Source of the DNA: Blasia pusilla
Lineage: Eukaryota; Marchantiophyta; Marchantiopsida; Blasiales
Assembly (NCBI GenBank): GCA_050084515.1
Contig: CM114272.1
Location: 38,316,001 to 38,380,000 of the forward strand
Length of the DNA stretch: 64,000 bases
Direction: 5' to 3'
Position 1 is the first letter of the stretch, and each line of letters starts with the position of its first letter. The notes beneath the pieces are model-generated. The model was not told the origin of the DNA. It saw only the letters and a program-made list of their open reading frames with translations, and ran no database searches. A program made the translations under genes and the position numbers. Of this stretch, positions 1-10,557 are shown in pieces.

Positions 1-348
1 ATGACATGTTTGACTCCACGTATGGATGTTGTTCCTACTGGAAGCTGGGTTTGTCCTTGATGTACTTAGGAGGGGTAGATGACTTGATCTTTGCATGATA
101 TGGATTACAGATGTGCGACTAACGATGGGGCAACCTCGCACCCGGCCTTCTGGTTCGTGCACCCACAAAGGTGTATAGCATGTAGTAGATATATAGGGCT
201 ACCTGGGAGTTAGAGGGACCTAACCGCCAGTTAGGGGGGCGAGTTGTGGTACACTTGTATTTGTGTATGCTCTCGTCTATGTTATGTATGTATGTGAGTA
301 TGGTATGTCAGCGATGTATGTTGTATGACAATGTGGATTCGCACGACA
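1..348 (+). mobile_element. gypsy-A: 3' end of a PHD-type Ty3/gypsy element (degenerate)
   Basis: The first 60 bases are a decayed version of the end of the PHD finger seen in gypsy-1 (16095-16451) and gypsy-C (33883-34023); the phrase corresponding to CLTPPLTRVPQGRWMCPRC is still traceable. A non-coding stretch shared with both copies follows (ACTAACGATGGGG), then a polypurine tract at about 232-242 and a diverged copy of the 127-bp X segment (about 243-348) ending in CGCACGACA. Unlike the other copies, no LTR core follows X. The element is cut by the window start. Assignment is by direct comparison within this window. Confidence 0.7.
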
Positions 349-560
349 AACGCCTTCAGGCTATGACGGCCCAACAGGCATCTACTTCAGGTGCAGGGGG
401 AGTGTCGACTTCTGGATCTACTCAGGCCCAAGAAATGGCGGGAGATGTAGGAGGTATGGGATTTTTGTGCAACACCGCACGGGTGGATGCAGATGCAATG
501 GTTACGAGAGGCGCGCTGAGAGCTTTCGAGCCATGAGGATCCGATGTGGAGTTGGATCCC
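349..560. other. unassigned sequence between gypsy-A and the non-LTR element
   Basis: There are short open frames on both strands but nothing recognisable. Part of it may be the 3' untranslated region of the minus-strand non-LTR element that starts just to the right; its counterpart at 53390-53540 has diverged too far to place the boundary. Confidence 0.3.
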
Positions 561-1922
561 GAGAGGGGACAAGTTGGAATTGGCGTCTCCAACCACTTGA
601 GCCCGCTGCAAAAGCCCATTTGCCTGGGCACGCTGCAAAGCTATGGAGATCCATTGCCTAAAATAAAGTATCGCAGTGGCTAAGGATAACCCATTTCTGG
701 ACTGGAGATGATGGGCACAATAGGTAAGGAACGAGTCAAACCTCTCCTCATGGCCCCGTACATCTAAATGGCTAGGGGGATAAATCGATGTCCGTCATGA
801 AGTCGACTATAAATATGGGTCTTCTTTACCGCCACCGCCGCTCCTTGTAGCAATCTCCCTTGTGCCACCACTTGGGCCCGCACCGCCTCCGCTTAGGATC
901 CGTCACTACAACATCCGCTACCACCACCTTAGACTCTCGGGTCATGTAGAGATCAACACGGATAAGGGAATCCCGCATGGAGTAGTGCCTCTCTCTCGAG
1001 CAATAGAGAACATAATATCCCGCATTGCATCGTGGATGACTATCCTCTCACTCCCAGCTGGACACCGTGCCAAATGCACACCAAGTGGATCCACGCTCCA
1101 ACGACACTCGCAATGTGTCAAACCAACCACTAATGGTTGGGGCAGGCCCAATCGGAACCGCATCGCTCTAGTGCAGGTAAGTGGTGCGATGCGGAAAGCC
1201 GGGATGAGGGGGCGAGCCCCCACTCATGAGCCTGCCCCCTTTCCGGAGCACGAGCAAATACGGGCCTGAACCTCCATGGGGATATTCCCATCCGACATAA
1301 TAGCTCTGAACGCTGCCTCAAAGTGGGCTTCCATCAAAGAAGATTGGAGCCCAAAAAGTCCGGAGGTAACTAGAGAAGAGAAAGTGAAGAACTACTCTAG
1401 CCTCTACAAGGTGTGAGTGAAGACTGAAGTGGGAAAAGACCATCCTCAACTTGGGAAACGTACTGTAAAAGTAGCGGTCTATCCCTAACAAAAAATGGGA
1501 GCAAAGGAGGGGTGCTACAATAGCCCAACTCCCTAAAAAAGCTGAAGATGCCACTAACTCAGTCGCTATAAGACCTATTCCACCAAAGGCAATCGGCCAA
1601 GAATCCTGTCTATGAGCTAACTCCCCCGTGGGGCACTCTAAGGAGCCGGGTCCTAGTAGATCCCCAAACACATGCATAATCTTTCTATCAAAGGATCTAT
1701 ATATGGCTAGATGCCCACATGGTTCTACAAAGATAACGAGGTCTACGAGCGAAACATGATGACATGATGCTATAAGATACTTGAGGGTCACCAATCCTCA
1801 TGAGATCGTCGACGTGGAGAAGATCCTCGGTACGAGCCGCCGCCACAAAACTCGATACAAAGTCTTGGCTCCCAAGTGGGACTCCCAAGACGCAAAGCCC
1901 TCCAACAAGTGTCAAGAATCCT
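560..1922 (-). mobile_element. RLE-type non-LTR retrotransposon, copy 1 (5'-truncated)
   Basis: On the minus strand this matches the longer copy at 53390-56551 almost throughout. Frames broken by stops encode the end of the reverse transcriptase (LCVLGVPLGSQDFVSSF; SFDRKIMHVFGDLLGPGSLE; VASSAFLGSWAIVAPLLCS), then a Cys-Cys-His-Cys cluster (THCEC...GVHLARC) and the start of a restriction-like endonuclease (HDAMRDIMFSIARE). Truncation at the 5' end is typical of target-primed reverse transcription. The left (5') part of the polymerase and the N-terminal zinc finger are absent. The copy is non-functional. The 5' junction lies at about 1917-1925, inside an LTR-like sequence. Confidence 0.75.
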
Positions 1923-2194
1923 TGGGAAGAGCCAAAAGGCTCTTCCCCCAAAAATAGCCCTACCTACGGTAACCTACATGCACAGGTTACCGGGTGATCA
2001 TTGACTCGGTAAATGGGCCATGTCATGGACTAAAACCAAAAAAGGGAAATCGCCATAAACGATGTTTGTGACGCAACAGACCTGTCGCCAACCTCATCCG
2101 ACATCTCGGGACAAAGTTACACTCATGAAAGTCCGATGGCTCTCTATGCTGTTACCATGATCGATATCTACCTATCGGCTACTAAGATGTGACA
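1923..2194 (-). repeat. LTR-D fragment, copy 1 (interrupted LTR-like sequence)
   Basis: The reverse complement begins TGTCACATCT at 2194 and runs parallel to 63580-63850 at the other end of the window. Shared landmarks are GCCGATAGGT, GGGACAAAGTTACACTC, CCTCATCCGACA, a GGTTACC box and AGAGCCTTTTGGCTCTT. Starting in TG and occurring as a dispersed copy, it looks like the 5' part of an LTR. The non-LTR element at 560-1922 begins where the homology stops, so that element probably inserted here. Confidence 0.55.
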
Positions 2195-2999
2195 AGAGAG
2201 TTCATTATGACACTAATTTCTAGTTAGCAAAGATCTCCTTTCGTATAGCCTCCAACAATCCACAAAGTATTACTACACAAGCTATCATAATAGAAGTAGT
2301 CTTGAGACTTCAATAGGGGCAATAGAAATGCTAAAGAGATTCCAACATTCAATATACTCATGCTTTCTAAATTTATTGAACAATAGGAGAAGTAATTACT
2401 AGATGCTCTCACACTCAATGACTATGCTTGTATCCACGGAATCGGTCTCCCTACACAGGAAAGTGTATATTCATCCTCGAGGCCAGTGGAGCCTTGGAGC
2501 TCATCTCGGTTTTTGAATAGTGAAAACTCCACTTCCCAAATGGTTGATGAGAATTACAACGACCTGACGTGGGAATTGTAGTAATCATAAGAAATATGGA
2601 TAAATTTAATATCCAAGATACATGTATGTAAATTGCAGCCATGGTTTTACATTTGTTGTTATTGTATGCTAAGTTAATAACGGTGCATCTGGAAGAGTGC
2701 CTCTTAAGCGTGAGATCACCTCTTCTTTTGACACATGTCATTTCTAGCCAATGGGATAGCTCCATGTCTAAGCCAATAGGAATTTGGAAGAGTAATTCAA
2801 AATAGAACTTCGCGTGGCACCCACCCGTTGATTATTATTGGAGAGTGCCCCTTCCTTTTTCAAACTTCTACCCTCTTGGCATTCTTAACCAAAAGGATTG
2901 ATTTAAAATGGCATAGTCTTAACCAAAAGGATTGCTTTAAATGGCATTGACCTTGTGACTTGTTTTTTTACATTTAAAATGGGATTCTCCACAAATGTA
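2195..2999. other. no recognised feature
   Basis: About 800 bp of AT-rich sequence. Open frames are short, have no family signature and lie on both strands. I see no repeat shared with the rest of the window. Confidence 0.5.
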
Positions 3000-3235
3000 G
3001 ACTAGTGAGGTGCCCGTGTATTGCACGGGAAATAAAAGAATAATGTTTGGAGAACTTTTGCTAGAGAAGAGACTAATGATGCTGCAAAAAAATTCAAATT
3101 TTTTTTTATCCGTAACATGTGGAACATTTTCGCAAGATGTGGAACATTTTCTTATTGCCATATGTCAAACCTAGAAGTGTTTGCAATTCAAAAAGACACT
3201 CTCCCATAAGAATATATATATATATATATAAATGA
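3000..3235. repeat. dispersed repeat R1, copy 1, with a CCCGTG..CACGGG palindrome
   Basis: It starts near ACTAGTGAGGTGCCCGTG, with an imperfect palindrome around CCCGTGTATTGCACGGG (about 3013-3029), and ends in AAGACACTCTCCCATAAGAAT followed by (TA)n. The 3' part (3105-3235) is related to 50580-50700, sharing CGTAACATGTG, AACATTTTCTTA, GTGTTTGCAA and AAGACACTCTC. Sequences of the form CCCGTGCNTTGCACGGG are widespread in plant repeats; I cannot name the class. Confidence 0.45.
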
Positions 3236-3493
3236 GATCCCAAAGGAAGATCTAAGGAAAATAAAATACTGTTTGAAGAATTAGTGAAAGAAAGAAAGCG
3301 ATTAATCATGTTTTTTTTAACATTTAATTACCCGATTGTAATAATATAGATCTTTCAGTCGACCGAGTTTCCGCCGCTCCGATATGGTTCTTCAAGAGGT
3401 TGGGGAGAGGATGGAACATGTTCATATCCATTGACGGGCAGAAAATGGGATGAGCATGTCGATCGATAGAGTAGTTTGAAAATCCATGATTGA

Positions 3494-3516
3494 TTGAATG
3501 AATGAATGAATGAATG
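3494..3516 (+). promoter_or_regulatory. (TGAA)n tract making several upstream ATGs in the host gene leader
   Basis: A short GAAT repeat just before the main start creates ATGs at 3498, 3502, 3506, 3510 and 3514. Four of the frames close within a few codons. The one from 3506 runs out of frame through the main start and ends in a TGA about 40 codons on. If transcription starts upstream, these would limit initiation at 3537. The transcript start is not visible in the sequence. Confidence 0.4.
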
Positions 3517-3536
3517 CAGTGCGGTAATCGGCGGTG

Positions 3537-4307
3537 ATGGAGATGGGCACGAGATGTGCGTGGCAGTGCCTCAAACAACTGGCGAAGAGCTTTGGAAGGA
3601 TTGGGAATTCGAGCAGGTTCGATGGCACGCAGGCTGAGGTCGTTGGCAGGTACTATGGAGGTGTGAGAGAGGGACTCACATCTCTGCTCTATAATGGACC
3701 AGCCGGTGGTGCCGTGGTGAGGCTGAGGTCGTTGAATCGCTCCTTGAGTGCGGGAACAGGGTGGAGATCCTCGCGTCTGAAGCTGAAGAATGGGTCGGAT
3801 CGTGCGGTGGCGGGGCTGGGCGGCAGGAATTCGCACAGCGGGTACTCGACGCTGGTGAGGAGTGAGCTACAGCAGCTCTCTGTTGTCTGCTCTTCTAGGC
3901 AGGTGATCTTATCCCCGAAGCGAAATCTGAGCTCGGAGACGTGGGCCGAGAGATGGAAGGCGTCGATACAGAAGGCCAAGGATGGGCTGAATTTGAAGAC
4001 CCAGAAGAGTTCTGGGGGTGTGACAGCAGTGAAATCTGGTGTTGCACAGGGGCACGCGAAGGAGGTTTTGGCTGAGGCGTCTAGCTCTGTACAGAGGACT
4101 CTGTCACATTACAGGGAAGCGGTGGGTCTTCAGGTGGAAGCATTCTGGAAGCGAAACTACTTAGTTGTTGTGGGCTTCGTGGGATTGGGAGTCTGCTTGC
4201 TTTTGTGGCGCGTCATGTATGGGGTTGCCAGCTTGTTCATCTCAATGTCGGAAGGTTTGGCCAAATTTGGATTCCTGGCCCTGGCCGCGGCGATGGTGAT
4301 CGTGGGG
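3537..4307 (+). CDS. Coa1/Tim21-like organellar membrane protein, exon 1
   Basis: This encodes residues 1-257 of a predicted 456-residue protein. The start is the first in-frame ATG (MEMGTRC). The N-terminal 130 residues are rich in Arg and Ser and nearly free of acidic residues, ending in RNLSSETW, which resembles a mitochondrial presequence with a cleavage region. Residues about 205-257 form two hydrophobic segments (YLVVVGFVGLGVCLLLW and FGFLALAAAMVIVG), likely membrane-spanning. The exon ends at GTGGGG before a GTACGT donor in phase 0; reading on past it soon meets a stop, which supports splicing. Codon use is GC-rich, unlike the surrounding repeats. Family assignment rests mainly on exon 2. 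It is the only host gene I trust here. Confidence 0.75.
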
Positions 4308-4614
4308 GTACGTTTCTATATTTTTCACTTGATTCCGCAAGACTCTGTAGACATCGCCCACAGATGTTGAATGAATGGGATGGTAAATTTCCTCTGTAGC
4401 ATCATTGGTATGAGTTCTCAGTGTGGATCGAACTTTTAGTAGCCAATCCGGGGGCACAAAGATCACCGAACGATTAAAAGATAAAAGTATACGTAATGAC
4501 AGTCTTGGAGGCAGACCTAATTGAACCTTAACCTTGCACTCCGCGTAGTAAATGGACCTGGCCACGAGAGACGTACATCGTTTGACTTGATTGGTTGATT
4601 TGAGTAATGTGTGA

Positions 4615-4668
4615 TTACGGCCCCTACAGACACTCTCCGTCTGCGGGGAGTGTCTGTAGGGGCCGTAA
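4615..4668. repeat. 25-bp hairpin with 4-nt loop
   Basis: The left arm (4615-4639) and right arm (4644-4668) are reverse complements with one mismatch (arm begins TTACGGCCCCTACAGACACT), separated by TCTG. It lies about 35 bp before the LINE fragment in intron 1. The near-identity of the arms argues for a recent origin, for example a snap-back or template-switch event. Confidence 0.85.
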
Positions 4669-4702
4669 CTCGACTTGCGGCTGAGGTCGTTTGAATTACT
4701 CC

Positions 4703-5465
4703 TGCCGTGACATCGCCAAGTTGAAATGGCGGAGGCAGTTGGAGGCATTGGAGTCCCATCGCTATCCTAAAGAGGTGATGGGGAAAATTTGAACCCAGAG
4801 AAGGCCAGTAAAGAAGGCCAAATCTTGGAGGAGAAAGGTTCAAGAGATTGTGCTAGCAACCAAGCTCCCAGCAGGGCCTGAATTGTGGGAGCAAGATGAG
4901 AAGGCGTTTGTGGATACCACAACCAAAACAGTGGGCAAACGCTCACAGCAGAACAGCACGGAGGAACTCATGAAAATGTCTGACCTCTCTCTTGACGGTA
5001 TATCCCAAAAAGGCAGAACTGAAGAACTATTTGCGGCGAAACCCTTGCTTGGGAACCCGGCTGAAGTACAAGTTTAGGACGGGGGCAATCCCCTTGAACC
5101 ATAAGAAAAGCAGGATGGGAACACAACTAAACTCTTGTGCCTTGTGTGACGATGGGGATGAAACCTCTAGTCATGACTTGGTCCCCTGCACAAAATTCAC
5201 AACACACAAAGCTAGAGCACATGCTGATATTGCTAAGCTGGTAACACCAGAATTGTTCAACACACTCAGTAGCGTTCATTCATTGCCCAAAGCTGCTGCA
5301 CTGGAAAGTAATGTCTATTGGGGATCCCAATCAGTTAAAGTAGATGGTGTGGTGAAGAGTTTCTTGGTTGCCACTTGGAGGCTCCGCACCTACATGTTGT
5401 TTGGTCAGCGCTCACACTATATGAGAATGTCACTATATTTAGAATATACTCCCTGGCGACACTGA
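4703..5465 (+). mobile_element. LINE-B fragment, copy 1 (sense, in intron 1)
   Basis: This matches 59395-60110 of the longer copy, covering the region after the polymerase: DIAKLKWRRQLE, a Lys-rich linker, then NYLRRNPCLGTRLKYKF, NHKKSRMGTQLNS and a Cys-rich motif CALCDDGDETSSHDLVPC (C-x2-C-x8-H-x4-C). It continues through ELFNTLSSVHSLPKAAALES and YWGSQSVKVDGVVKSFLVAT. LINE pol proteins commonly end with such a zinc-knuckle-like region. Frameshifts split it into at least three frames. It is truncated at both ends and lies in the same orientation as the host gene. Confidence 0.75.
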
Positions 5466-7920
5466 TTAGGTAATAACCTTATTACCGTGGATTCACATAT
5501 AGCCTGGTCAGAGCCCTTTTTACAAAGTTCTTACGATTACTTTAGGCTGTCCACTGCAAGCTGCCAAATCAATGGAATGAAATGTCTTCAACAAATCCAG
5601 CAAAGCTTTTCTGATCAGGAATAGAGCTTTTTTAACCATAGCATTGAGATGGGCACACCAATGCCTGTGCAGTAGTTGTAGCAGAGAGCCTTGTATGAAA
5701 GGTTTCTGTTTGATTAGGCCAGTCCATAGACTTATTATCTTATTGTGTCTGTCACGTGTAAGGAAACAGATTTGAGTAGGATTACCTGTGTCTTGTAATC
5801 AAAATGAATGACTTGACCCATCTCATTCTTGAATCGATCCTGTTTGGTGATTTTGTCCTCATTCTTCCTTCCTTTGTAACTTAGTTGATGCTATAATCAG
5901 CTAGCACATCAGCGGTTGCCTAGTCTCTGTGGTGATATTCTGGTGGATTCCGTTTCTTCAAATTCTTTGCGTGAATTACTACAAACTGCTTATGGACAGT
6001 GGACGTATTTCCTTGGATGATGCATTTCAGAAGCTGGTATCAGTTCTGGTGATCTGGTAAGGTGATATGATTGTAGTAAACCAAATCATTTAGCTGCATG
6101 ATTGTTGCATAAGCCTTTTGGGACTGGAGTCATCTGCCTCCAAAATTCACTCAATGTGGACGGAAAGCTGATTCAAATAAGCTATCTTTCATTCAGATGA
6201 GCTCACACATGGGCTACATCCAATCATATCCTGTTATGTTAACCATGTCTCTATTCACGATTTGGTGAACATAACGCTAAGAGTCGGGTTTAAAATCCTA
6301 TTGTGGGCACTAATAAGAATCTAGAGAGTAGAGGGACTAAAAACATTGTTGAGACAGAGAAAGCACAGCATGCACAGTACCTAGCTGTGCCAACTCGCAA
6401 GAAATAGTAGGAGTCTTATGGCCACGTCTATGCCAGCCCCCTGCGCAGTTTCATCCTCACAACCTCCCGTCATAGATAAACACACACTAGGAGCACCGTA
6501 GCTTATCTTGGAACAAGAAAGAGTGGTATTACCAAACTAGGACAAACTCATACATAGATACAAGTAAAACGAGCTGAACACTCAGGGGCATTCAGTACCT
6601 TACTGGAAAGTGAGTGCTTCACAATGGAGCAGATAGCACTAACTAAAGAGAGCAATGAGCTATGCATATATACTACTGGCTTGGAAGAGAAGGAAGGAAG
6701 AGCTCAGCTAGATGGAGGCTGCCCTAAAACGAACCCCAATATATCTCCAGAAATAGAGCTGATAAACTTGTTCCTCTAAAATAGCTGTTCCTAAACTTAG
6801 AATAGCCTTTAGTCTTAACTATCTATTCATACCTTTCTTCCTACTGTACTCGGATCAGGGCTGGGGCAACTACTATCTATACCCTTTGCTAATTATAGCT
6901 CCTACCTGACTTCTATACACAATACAATCCGTATGTCTTGTGTTTGGAACGTAGTGCATTCTCAACATGTAGGGTTTGTAATCACTGTTATCTGGGCACC
7001 AAGATAAGGACTGGTCCAGTTGAGAAGTGAATAACTTTGGACACTGAGATATTCATTTAAAACAACAGTCACTGCAAGGAAGCTCATACAAAGTGTTGTA
7101 AAACATAGTAACTTGGAGTTTACTATAGTGAAAAGTAACTTATAAAATTACTATATTAAGGTAGTGTTTTACCACAGTAAATAGTAATTTGTTGTCAACA
7201 AAGATTTACCTCAGTAATTCTGTGAATTACTATGGGCGGCAGCCCCTAACCCTAGAACCCTAAAACCGAGAACTTCATCCTTTTGGCTGTATATAACCCC
7301 TTAAGGGTGCCCTGCGAAATTACTTTCTCTCACACCTTTTCGTACAAAACTCTCTGAGCTTGAGGAGCTGATTGAGCTACCCTGTGTGTGCTTTGCTTAC
7401 CTGAGTGGAGTGTTCTTCTGACCTTAGTAGTACAGTGTGCTTAAACACTAAGTGTGCTTATGCTTACAGACTGAGTAGTCTGCTGACCTGAGGGGTTCAG
7501 TAAGCCTTGTGATTCAAGGTGTCAAGTAGTACTAACCTGAGTGGTTGCTTTTGAGATGTCTACTACCACTAACCTGAGTTTCTATTGCACTAAGTGTGCT
7601 TGTGAAGAGCTAGCTTGTTGAGAAACTCTGATATTCTAATACAAAGTATAAGCTTTGTATAAGCTTCCTACTTTCTACTAAATTCCTTGTGCAATCAGTG
7701 CCTGGTGACATCACCATTTCCTTGCGTGCCTGACTTTTGACACCACTGAGTTATGCCAGGATGGGATATTTTATTGTGATTATTTGAACTCGAAGTTTCT
7801 ATGTCCTGTCTTGAGTCCCCACAACAAGCGAGATCACTCCGTCATTTCTTTACTCAAGGAACTAATTCATTGCTTTACTATTCAAACCTGATGCGAAAAA
7901 GTTGCTCCTAGTGTTTGCAG

Positions 7921-8193
7921 GGTGTTGTTCTGCGAGCAAGGTTTATCATAAATCCTGATTCAGTGTATAGAATTGCCATGCGTAAGCTCAATACCTCCGC
8001 CGCTGTTTTAGAGGTAATGGGTGCTCCACTCTCAGGGACAGATCTGCGAGCGTATATCATGTCAGGTGGAGGATTGCGTCTCAAGAACTTTAGGCCAAGA
8101 CTAGCTGGCAAACGATGCTTCATCATATTTCCTATTCGGGGAGCAGAGAGGAGGGGACTAGTAAGCCTGGAGGTGAAGAAAAAGAAAGGACAG
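7921..8193 (+). CDS. Coa1/Tim21-like organellar membrane protein, exon 2
   Basis: This encodes residues 258-348 in phase 0, from acceptor TTTGCAG to donor CAG|GTAATG. It contains the most conserved-looking part: VLEVMGAPLSGTDLRAYIMS, a Gly-rich turn, then GKRCFIIFPIRGAERRGLVS. The pattern of a hydrophobic block, LGxPL/MGAPL, and a strand ending in FPIRG followed by a short Val/Leu-Glu-Val strand is that of Coa1/Tim21-type domains, which sit on the inner mitochondrial membrane and assist cytochrome oxidase assembly or protein import. I recognise the pattern but cannot run a profile search, so the family is an inference; that this is a real exon is well supported by the shared phase and splice sites. 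Confidence 0.75.
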
Positions 8194-8473
8194 GTAATGC
8201 AGCTTTCCTTTTCCCAAAGACTTGAATAGAGCTACTAATCTGCTACCATATCGACTGGTACTTGTTAGACTTAATCCAGGAACATAGCTGAACTCCACAC
8301 ATGTCAGGCAGAAGAATGACAAAAGGTCTCTCTTGCGTGGGTTTTTGCTAATAATGTGCTGTTGGTAGTGTACAAGCTTGAACACAGTGTGGCAGATGAC
8401 ACTTCAGTCATCCACGGAAAAAGACTATCTTTGATACATGTCTTAACTTTCTGCTATTAATTGTGATCTGCAG

Positions 8474-8800
8474 TATGATTTTAAGCTTCTAGCAGTGGAT
8501 GTGCCAACAGCTGGAGATGATCAGCGTTTGTACCTGATTGGTGATGAGAATGAGTATAAGGTGGGTGGTGGAATTATATCTGAGTTGAGGGACCCGATTG
8601 TCAAAGCTATGGCTGCTCAGAAGGAGTTGGAGGAGCTAGACATGAGAGAAGAAGAAGAAGATGAGCTAAAAGCAGTGGAGGCTGAACAACGACGAGTAGA
8701 AGAACTTGAGCAGCTGGCAAGGGAAAGTGAACAGGCTGAGCTCGAGAACCAGGAGGATGCAAAGGCAGAAGAGCAGAAAAAGGAAAAGATTCTTGCTTAG
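8474..8800 (+). CDS. Coa1/Tim21-like organellar membrane protein, exon 3 with acidic coiled coil
   Basis: This encodes residues 349-456 and the stop, after acceptor ATCTGCAG, phase 0. It begins YDFKLLAVDVPTAGDDQRLY, then IGDENEYKVGGGIISELRDP, which completes the folded domain. The last 65 residues are highly charged and heptad-like (EEEEDELKAVEAEQRRVEEL), a predicted coiled coil rich in Glu and Lys. Removing the 280-bp intron (8194-8473) keeps one continuous frame across all three exons. No obvious polyadenylation signal is visible; an A-run near 8840 may lie in the 3' untranslated region. Nothing suggests the gene is broken. Confidence 0.75.
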   Translation, partial: YDFKLLAVDVPTAGDDQRLYLIGDENEYKVGGGIISELRDPIVKAMAAQKELEELDMREEEEDELKAVEAEQRRVEELEQLARESEQAELENQEDAKAEEQKKEKILA

Positions 8801-10557
8801 ATTGGGTGTTGGTGTAAGATGAAAATGAGTTAATATGCAAAAAAATTTTGTTCAGCTAATGCAAGTGTTGAGAAATGACCTCCACACGGCGGCAAGGCCA
8901 ATCGATAATTGGAAATTCAATAATTGATGTGGATCACTTTTCCCGGCAAAGTTGCTCTAGCAGGCAGGTAGTGGAGACTCTGTCATTCAAGGAGACCAAG
9001 CGCGGAATGTTCAAACAAATAACTGAGGTATCAATTGCCTTAGAATGCTCCCAAATAATCAAGCTGCAAATGCATTTATTCTACTCCGGGGAAAAAAAAG
9101 TTGATATTCTATGTGGACGTTCATGGAGAGTTCATTTCCTTTCACAGATGTATCACGGAATCTGCAGTTGAAGAGAAAGCCCAGATTGCCCAAGATTTTC
9201 ACTGCAATGTTGCTTAACATCCGTGGACACATGTTGAAGGCGGCCGGTTGTGGCCTTCACTCGCTGGACTCTTTGAGTCCCTCCCTTTTTTTGTATCCGG
9301 GATGAGTATTCTATCACCTTTTTTTATTGAAAAAAAAAATGTTAAAGAAATGTTGGGAGACACGAAACGTTTCACATATTTGAGGTTGGCTTCACTTTTA
9401 TGAGTGAGATTTAGGTGAAAGTGGGGGGGGATTGGTTGACCCTCCTTGAGAACTTACCCTAGTTTCCTTGTCAATTGGCATACACAAGAAGAGATGATGG
9501 ACAACAAAGTTAGAATATATCCAGGTGTACACCAAACAAATTATAAACAGAGAGGTTTGGGTGAAAAATTACTTCTGGTTCTTGGTCCATTAACACTTAT
9601 ACCAGCAGATTGTTGAATGATGACACAAGAATAAGTCAATAACAAAGTTTCTTATGGAGTTTATGGAAACTTGGTAGACCTTTCTCTTGTAAACCCCAAA
9701 TTATAAATTAGTTTGGAGGATGGCTAGAGACAAAATGGTTTGGCTGGGTATAAGATCATTTTAGTCAAGTGACATAGTGGGGAGTCACTAAGAGTAGCAG
9801 TTTTAGATGGTTCCCTTAACTCACATTTAGTTAAACCTTGAAATCTTTATATGAAATGTTCTTATCTAATACTCCGACTTAGCTTGGATAATCTAGCCGG
9901 AAAAGGAGAAAACATCCATGCTACTTTGAGACTGTCATGTGTCATGTGTCCAGTTAACTCCATCACCCACAACCTAATATTTAGAGTAGCAAATAATTTT
10001 TTTCCTTAAGGAGACAATGGTGAAGACACAAATGACTAGAAACCAAATATGCTTTAGGAAACTAAAGCGATCTTTGATTCTTTTTGCAAAATGAAAAGGT
10101 GTGGTTGGGGGATCTTTCAAATGGAGAGGTCAGAAGGGTGGATTTAAATCATGAAGGAATTTCAAAGCGGAAAAGGAGACAAGTGAATGGGGCAAAGAAG
10201 GAAGTATTTTATCGAGTCTAGCAAGACATACAAGTAACTAAAAAAAAGTGGTCCAACATATGAGGTTTAAAAATGAAAAGTGGAGAGAGGAAGAAATAGG
10301 TGTTCTAAAGGAAGAAGGGAATGTGGAAAGACATTTTGTTCTCCAAATGAGGAGGAAGGGAAAGAAAAAATTAGAATTTCCCAAGTAAGGAAGAGAGGAA
10401 AAAGTGAATTAAATTTTCCCCAAATTCAAAGATGGAATCACTTTGATAAAGAGTAAAAAAATTCGTTAAATGAGACTTGTAAATTAATAGAAGAATTGAA
10501 AAATAATAATGAAGCCATTGAACTTGAAGATTTTTTATTTGAGCATGTCAAACCTAT
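8801..10557. other. 3' flank of the host gene and AT-rich spacer
   Basis: The first few hundred bases are probably the 3' untranslated region. From about 9300 the sequence is AT-rich with purine-rich runs (10090-10460) and no recognisable gene. The copia-1 LTR starts at 10558. Confidence 0.5.

Larger units (their letters stand above)
4308..7920 (+). other. intron 1 of the host gene (3.6 kb, repeat-containing)
   Basis: Donor GTACGT at 4308 and acceptor TTTGCAG ending at 7920, both phase 0. It contains a 25-bp hairpin (4615-4668) and a sense-oriented LINE fragment (4703-5465). The remaining 2.4 kb is AT-rich with no coding signal. Around 7100-7230 are short inverted AGTAACTT and TTACTATA motifs. 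At 7285-7720 a TATATAACCCC box is followed by several degenerate ACCTGAGTGG repeats, which could be an old solo LTR, but I found no matching partner or duplication. Confidence 0.65.

Noticed and set aside
246-661. Several overlapping ORFs of 64-96 codons
   Set aside because: They overlap in different frames and cross the X segment and flanking transposon sequence.
3205-3232. (TA)n as the promoter TATA box of the host gene
   Set aside because: It belongs to the tail of dispersed repeat R1 and lies over 300 bp from the start codon with no other promoter signal.
7090-7720. Possible solo LTR with a TATATAACCCC box in intron 1
   Set aside because: No second copy, clear TG..CA ends or target duplication could be found, so it is mentioned only within the intron entry.
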